DNA of 17,634 nt from contig JAXHTH010000097.1 of assembly GCA_034211115.1 (NCBI GenBank), forward strand, positions 1-17,634, read 5' to 3'. The stretch is from JAXHTH01 sp034211115 (GTDB taxonomy: Bacteria; Planctomycetota; Phycisphaerae; Phycisphaerales; SM1A02). Position numbers and translations under genes: made by a program. Within the stretch, counting starts at the first letter, position 1. The number at the start of each line of letters is the position of its first letter. The notes beneath the pieces are model-generated. The model saw only the letters and a list, made by a program, of their open reading frames with translations. It had not been told where the DNA came from and ran no database searches. Shown one piece after another: positions 13,946-17,634 of the stretch.

Positions 13946-16900
13946 GAGGCGCCATCCTCCTCCGACGCGACCTCGGCTTGATATCCGGCCAGAGCCATCA
14001 ACCCGCGGGTGACGCGCTCCGTCGCCTCGGCCTCGAACCCGGCGCGGAGCTCGGCGATCTTTCGTTCGTAATCCGCCTTGAGCGAGGCGATCTCCGATTC
14101 GTGCGCTTCGGCGAGGTCGCGCTCCGCCGCCTCGCGCACCTGCTTCGTAAATGGTGTGACGACGCCGGCCAGTTCCTGGAGCGTGCGCCAGAGGCGTCGG
14201 CGCCGCTCAACGTCGGCCAGCAGCACATCGTCGATGCGCAGACGCCGCTCTTCACCGTCGATGAACACCCGCACGAACGGTGTTCGATCGGCGCGTTCGC
14301 CAAGCGGGAGATCGAAATACTCGGCGATGGGGATCGGCGCCGGATCATTCGATGAAAGCGGGCGGAGATGCTCGGCGAAGCGTTCTTCCGTCGCGGTCCA
14401 GTCCGCGGGCGTGAGGATGCGCCCCTCCGAATCGGCCGACCACGGGGCGGCCGCGTCGGGATTGGCCGACACATCCAGACGCGAGCCGAACACGCCCGGC
14501 GCGGCGGGATCGAACGTGAACAGCGGAAACGCGCGCGACCGCACGGCCAGTTCCGCCTGCGCGTGCAGGCGGCCCGGATCAAAGCCGTGCCGTTGCGGGC
14601 TGGGAGCGTGCACGTGAATCAGCGCCGGGCCGTTGAAGGCGATCGTCCCGGTCACCGCCTCCGCGAAATGTTCGCCGTGGGCGAGCGACGCCTGGGCGAC
14701 AAACGCATCACGGCTGAGCAGCGCCAGCAGCGCCAGATCGAGGCGCTGCCCGGCGGGGTAATCGCCGAGCGCATCGACGGCGAGCGCGCCGTCGGCATTG
14801 CCGCCGAGATCGCTGAGGACGATGATCTTCACCGGCAGACCGCTGGCGAGCAGCCAGGCGACCTGGGACAGCCCGCGCCCGCCCAGCGTTCGGTCGTCGC
14901 CCACCATCAGCACGGGCGGGCAGATCGCGCGCTCTTCTCTCGTCAGGTCGTCGAAGCGCAGGGACTTCAGCGTTTCGGCGGCGGTGGCCGCGTTCGCCGG
15001 ATTGTCCAGTTCCAGCTTCGCCCAGCGCAGGAGGCGAAGATCGCCCAGGGCATGGCGGAGTTGTCCCTCGATGAGACCGGCGGCGAGCTGGCCCGGCTCG
15101 CCGACGGCGTCGATCACCACCGGGGCGCCGAACGGGTTGTGCGGGAACGTGCCCGCCCACGACGCGACCGAACCGGAGGCGAGCGCCAGCCCGAAGCGCG
15201 CGCGCCCGAGCCCGTCCGGGCCGCGGGCGATGCGCCAGTGAAGGTCGGCCAGCGCGCGGGCGACATCGACGAGCCGCCCCAGATGCGCGCCGTCCACGTG
15301 CCCGCCGGAGACGGCGGTGCTCACCTTCTCCGACAGCCGACCAAGATCGACATCGTCGCGCCCCAGCGCGTCGAGCCCGGAGGCGAGCGCATCCAGATCG
15401 CCGGTCGGCAGGGCGTCGGCGAGCATGTCGCGAATGCGGTCGGCGAGCCGGCCTCGAAGATCCTCGATGTGCTCCAGATGTCGCTGAATGGCGGGCTGAA
15501 GCTGATACTCGGCGGCGGCGAGGACCTGCCGCAGGGCGAGCTTCGCGCCCGAGCCGGCCTCGGCGCCGTCACCGCCGGACATCGCCAGCAGGCAGTGACG
15601 CGAGAGCATCAGCGACCCCAGCGGGCCGACGGCTTCGTGATCGCGCACGCGCTCGATCGTCTGCCCGGAGGTGTCGGGAAGCTGCTGGTAGAGGTTCCAG
15701 AGCCGGCGCGCGGATTCGACGCGCTCCGGCGTCTGTTCCAGGCCCTTCAGCCCGCGTCCGCGGCATCGGGCGAGCGTCGCTTCCGGGCATTTGCACGCAT
15801 CGGGGTTGACGATGAGCGCGAACAGCTCGCCCGAGCCGGACGACTGCTTCTCCGCATCATCGAAGAAGACCGGTGTGCGGGCCAGCGGAAGCTCGCCCAC
15901 CTCGTCGATGATGACGTTCAGCGCCTCGCGCAGCGGCTGTTTCTGCGCCTCGGGCATGTCGGCTTTCGTCGTCACCTGCTCGAAGGCCTCGTTGAGCAGG
16001 CCGTCGGCGGTCGTGGGCGGGTTCTCGCTGACGACGATCCTGTTGATGCGCGCGGCGAGCTTGCCCGCGATGCTGCGCAGCATGTCGGCGGATCGGCCCT
16101 TCGATGAGGCGAGATCGATGCCCGCGTTGATCAGCGCCCGCGCGGAGATGACCAGCGGCGCGATCGATCCGTCCGGGCAGCTCGTCCAGAGGCGCGCGTG
16201 ACCGTCGCAGCTCGGCGGATCGAAGATCGGCAGCGTCCGGCGCGATCCGCTGACATCGCGAAACGTCGCCGACAGGGGCGGGATCCCGGCGGCGGCGAGA
16301 TACGGATCGGCCGTCAGCTCCTCCGTCTCCCCCCGGCGATACAGAACGCCCGTCTGATCCCAGAAGCGCGGCAGCGCATCGAGCGTGGCGTCGGTTCGCC
16401 TGAGGTGACGGACCGCGTGGGGCGTGGCGATCTCGTCCGCCGGCGCGGGGCGCGGCGTCTCTGCGGGCGTATCGAGCTGATGAACGGAACGGACGGCGGC
16501 GAGGAACGCTTCGACGCGGTGGCGGCGCTCGGTTTCCGGGAGATCGACCAGCGCCTCCTCGCGCGCGGCGCGGAGCTTCGCCTCCGGCGGGGCATCCTCA
16601 CCGCGGCGCTGGAAGAAGAGCGAGACGAGCCCTCCCAGAAGCATTTCCGCGCGCTGCGGGGGCTCGATTGCGTGCGAGGCCGGCTCATCGCGCCGGACGA
16701 CGAAGAGAACGATGTTCCGGCTTTGGATGTCGCGTTGCGCATCGGCCGAGAGCGACGCGAAGATCGCATCGTCCGGCCGCTCATCGACGAGCAGAACCGA
16801 TCCCTCGGACGACAGGCGGCGGGTCAGGGGCGCCAGACGATGGAAGCGCGGTCCGACGACCGCCGCGATGTCGGCCTGAACGTCATCGGCCGGATCGAGA

Positions 16901-17634
16901 ACCGCATCGGACGCGTGCGTGATGAGCTCGAGGCACGGCTCGTCGAAGCGCTGCCAGGTCAGGGCGGGGCGAGTGCGAAGATGACCGCCGGCGAGGCCGT
17001 GGATAAGCGATGCCGCATCTCCGGCGAGCGATTCGTGCTCGCGGCCGGCGAGACGATGAACCGCGATCGTGATCGCACCTTCCCTCCGGACGTCCGGAGC
17101 CGGATCGTCGCTTCGGAGTCCCAGCGTCGAGAGATCGCCGTACTCTCGGCGCAGGATGTCCAGCAGTGCCTGCCGTTTCGGATAGGCGCTTTTGGCGCGG
17201 AGGAAATCGAGACCGAGGTAGATGAGTCGTCGATCGGATTGCGTAAGTTCCCGCACCAGCGCGAGAATGTCGGCGGCGCGAAGCGGCAAGCCGCCCAGGC
17301 CGAAGGGAACGCCGACGAGGCGCGGATGGTCTCTGCCGGTATCCAGAACGCGGTCGAAGGCGGATCGGATCTCGCGCTGAAGGGGGCCCTCATCGGCCGT
17401 CGGTGCGTCCATTCGTTCGAGCACGGCGACGATCTTCGCCTTGCGCAGACGTTCGACGATGTCCGCGTCGGGGAAGGGTCGCAGGCGCCGCACGCCGAGC
17501 ACGCCGACCTTCATCCCTTCCCTTCGGGCGTGATCGGCGACGGCCGCGATCGTCTCGACCGCCGATCCCTGCGCGATGAGCACGATCTCCGCGCCGTGGA
17601 GGCGATGCTCGAACAGCGCGTCGCAGCGGCGGCC
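13942..17634 (-). CDS. Giant PFOR-like 2-oxoacid oxidoreductase relative with degenerate cluster motifs (N-terminus beyond window)
   Basis: 1230 residues are visible and the frame is open to the right edge; a GTG at 17583 is only an internal codon. The visible part starts in the equivalent of PFOR domain II (AEIVLIAQGSAVETIAAVA, then RRLRPFPDADI and EGPLQREIRSAF, 17586-17365). A gamma-like domain follows (about 17070-16800, AVHRLAGREHES, ELITHASDAVLDPADD). The ferredoxin-like domain (16240-15730) has its first motif as C-DGHARLWTS-CP (16177-16209) and second as CKCPEATLARC (15763-15795): first and last cysteines keep exact family spacing, the middle two are lost. A thiamine-diphosphate-like domain (about 15200-14450) has GDD (14893-14901) for GDG, with the Asn 33 codons after the GDD Asp. 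It ends in a coiled coil (about 14200-14000). Canonical PFORs are about 1200 residues, so this protein is unusually long. The stop overlaps rnfC. A plain nifJ name is not justified. Confidence 0.85.
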   Translation of the reverse strand, partial: GRRCDALFEHRLHGAEIVLIAQGSAVETIAAVADHARREGMKVGVLGVRRLRPFPDADIVERLRKAKIVAVLERMDAPTADEGPLQREIRSAFDRVLDTGRDHPRLVGVPFGLGGLPLRAADILALVRELTQSDRRLIYLGLDFLRAKSAYPKRQALLDILRREYGDLSTLGLRSDDPAPDVRREGAITIAVHRLAGREHESLAGDAASLIHGLAGGHLRTRPALTWQRFDEPCLELITHASDAVLDPADDVQADIAAVVGPRFHRLAPLTRRLSSEGSVLLVDERPDDAIFASLSADAQRDIQSRNIVLFVVRRDEPASHAIEPPQRAEMLLGGLVSLFFQRRGEDAPPEAKLRAAREEALVDLPETERRHRVEAFLAAVRSVHQLDTPAETPRPAPADEIATPHAVRHLRRTDATLDALPRFWDQTGVLYRRGETEELTADPYLAAAGIPPLSATFRDVSGSRRTLPIFDPPSCDGHARLWTSCPDGSIAPLVISARALINAGIDLASSKGRSADMLRSIAGKLAARINRIVVSENPPTTADGLLNEAFEQVTTKADMPEAQKQPLREALNVIIDEVGELPLARTPVFFDDAEKQSSGSGELFALIVNPDACKCPEATLARCRGRGLKGLEQTPERVESARRLWNLYQQLPDTSGQTIERVRDHEAVGPLGSLMLSRHCLLAMSGGDGAEAGSGAKLALRQVLAAAEYQLQPAIQRHLEHIEDLRGRLADRIRDMLADALPTGDLDALASGLDALGRDDVDLGRLSEKVSTAVSGGHVDGAHLGRLVDVARALADLHWRIARGPDGLGRARFGLALASGSVASWAGTFPHNPFGAPVVIDAVGEPGQLAAGLIEGQLRHALGDLRLLRWAKLELDNPANAATAAETLKSLRFDDLTREERAICPPVLMVGDDRTLGGRGLSQVAWLLASGLPVKIIVLSDLGGNADGALAVDALGDYPAGQRLDLALLALLSRDAFVAQASLAHGEHFAEAVTGTIAFNGPALIHVHAPSPQRHGFDPGRLHAQAELAVRSRAFPLFTFDPAAPGVFGSRLDVSANPDAAAPWSADSEGRILTPADWTATEERFAEHLRPLSSNDPAPIPIAEYFDLPLGERADRTPFVRVFIDGEERRLRIDDVLLADVERRRRLWRTLQELAGVVTPFTKQVREAAERDLAEAHESEIASLKADYERKIAELRAGFEAEATERVTRGLMALAGYQAEVASEEDGAS

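Noticed and set aside
14368..16107. 579-codon plus-strand open frame
   Set aside because: Antisense shadow of the PFOR-like gene; no recognisable domain.
13942..17583. Start of the PFOR-like protein at the GTG at 17583
   Set aside because: The frame stays open to the window edge and the 17 upstream codons continue the domain II beta-strand (AEIV before LIAQGS), so the gene begins outside the window.
13942..17634. Naming the gene nifJ or por
   Set aside because: Both ferredoxin motifs and the TPP motif deviate from catalytic PFORs, so a functional name would overstate the evidence.

Overview
The window is GC-rich bacterial DNA, most likely from a planctomycete (Planctomycetota, possibly Phycisphaerae-like). 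The assignment is inferred from gene content, not from a marker gene. The main clue is a membrane Ser/Thr kinase divergently paired with the short sigma-factor type (long region 2, degenerate C-terminal half) that planctomycetes carry in many copies next to such kinases. A heparinase-type lipoprotein lyase and a peculiar Rnf locus fit this lineage. No rRNA, tRNA, CRISPR array, transposase or phage gene was seen.

Layout from left to right. (1) 1-1594, minus strand: Ser/Thr protein kinase with one membrane span, cut by the left edge; 1740-2474, plus strand: divergent ECF-like sigma factor with a TTG start. (2) 2578-3042, minus: small exported beta-rich protein, followed by a strong terminator hairpin at 2517-2549. 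(3) 3348-4895 and 5085-6230, minus: xylulokinase and a divergent xylose-isomerase-type TIM-barrel sugar isomerase. They are separated by a 160-bp element with 34-bp inverted arms, and a candidate promoter plus dyad precedes the isomerase. (4) 6360-7412, minus: ApbE, the FAD:protein FMN transferase; 7520-9433, plus: divergent heparinase II/III (alginate-lyase-like) lipoprotein. (5) 9457-9575: a second inverted-repeat element between convergent units. (6) 9612-17634, minus: one tightly overlapped operon reading PFOR-like giant protein - rnfC - rnfD - rnfG - rnfE - rnfA, with the giant protein's N-terminus off the right edge.

How the genes work together. ApbE should attach FMN to RnfG and RnfD, both of which keep their acceptor threonine motif, so the window holds the flavinylation enzyme and both substrates. 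Rnf couples electron transfer between ferredoxin and NAD to sodium or proton movement. No rnfB, the usual ferredoxin-facing subunit, is visible. Upstream of rnfC, joined to it by an ATGA stop/start overlap, is a giant relative of pyruvate:ferredoxin oxidoreductase. Both of its ferredoxin-domain cluster motifs have lost the two middle cysteines while keeping the first and last at exact family spacing, and its thiamine-diphosphate GDG motif reads GDD.

This PFOR-like-Rnf arrangement is the most unusual feature of the window. The giant protein may be a non-classical electron-input, docking or sensory subunit of Rnf. The main limits are that its first domain and anything upstream, including a possible rnfB, lie outside the window, and that all homology statements come from reading motifs, not from searches.
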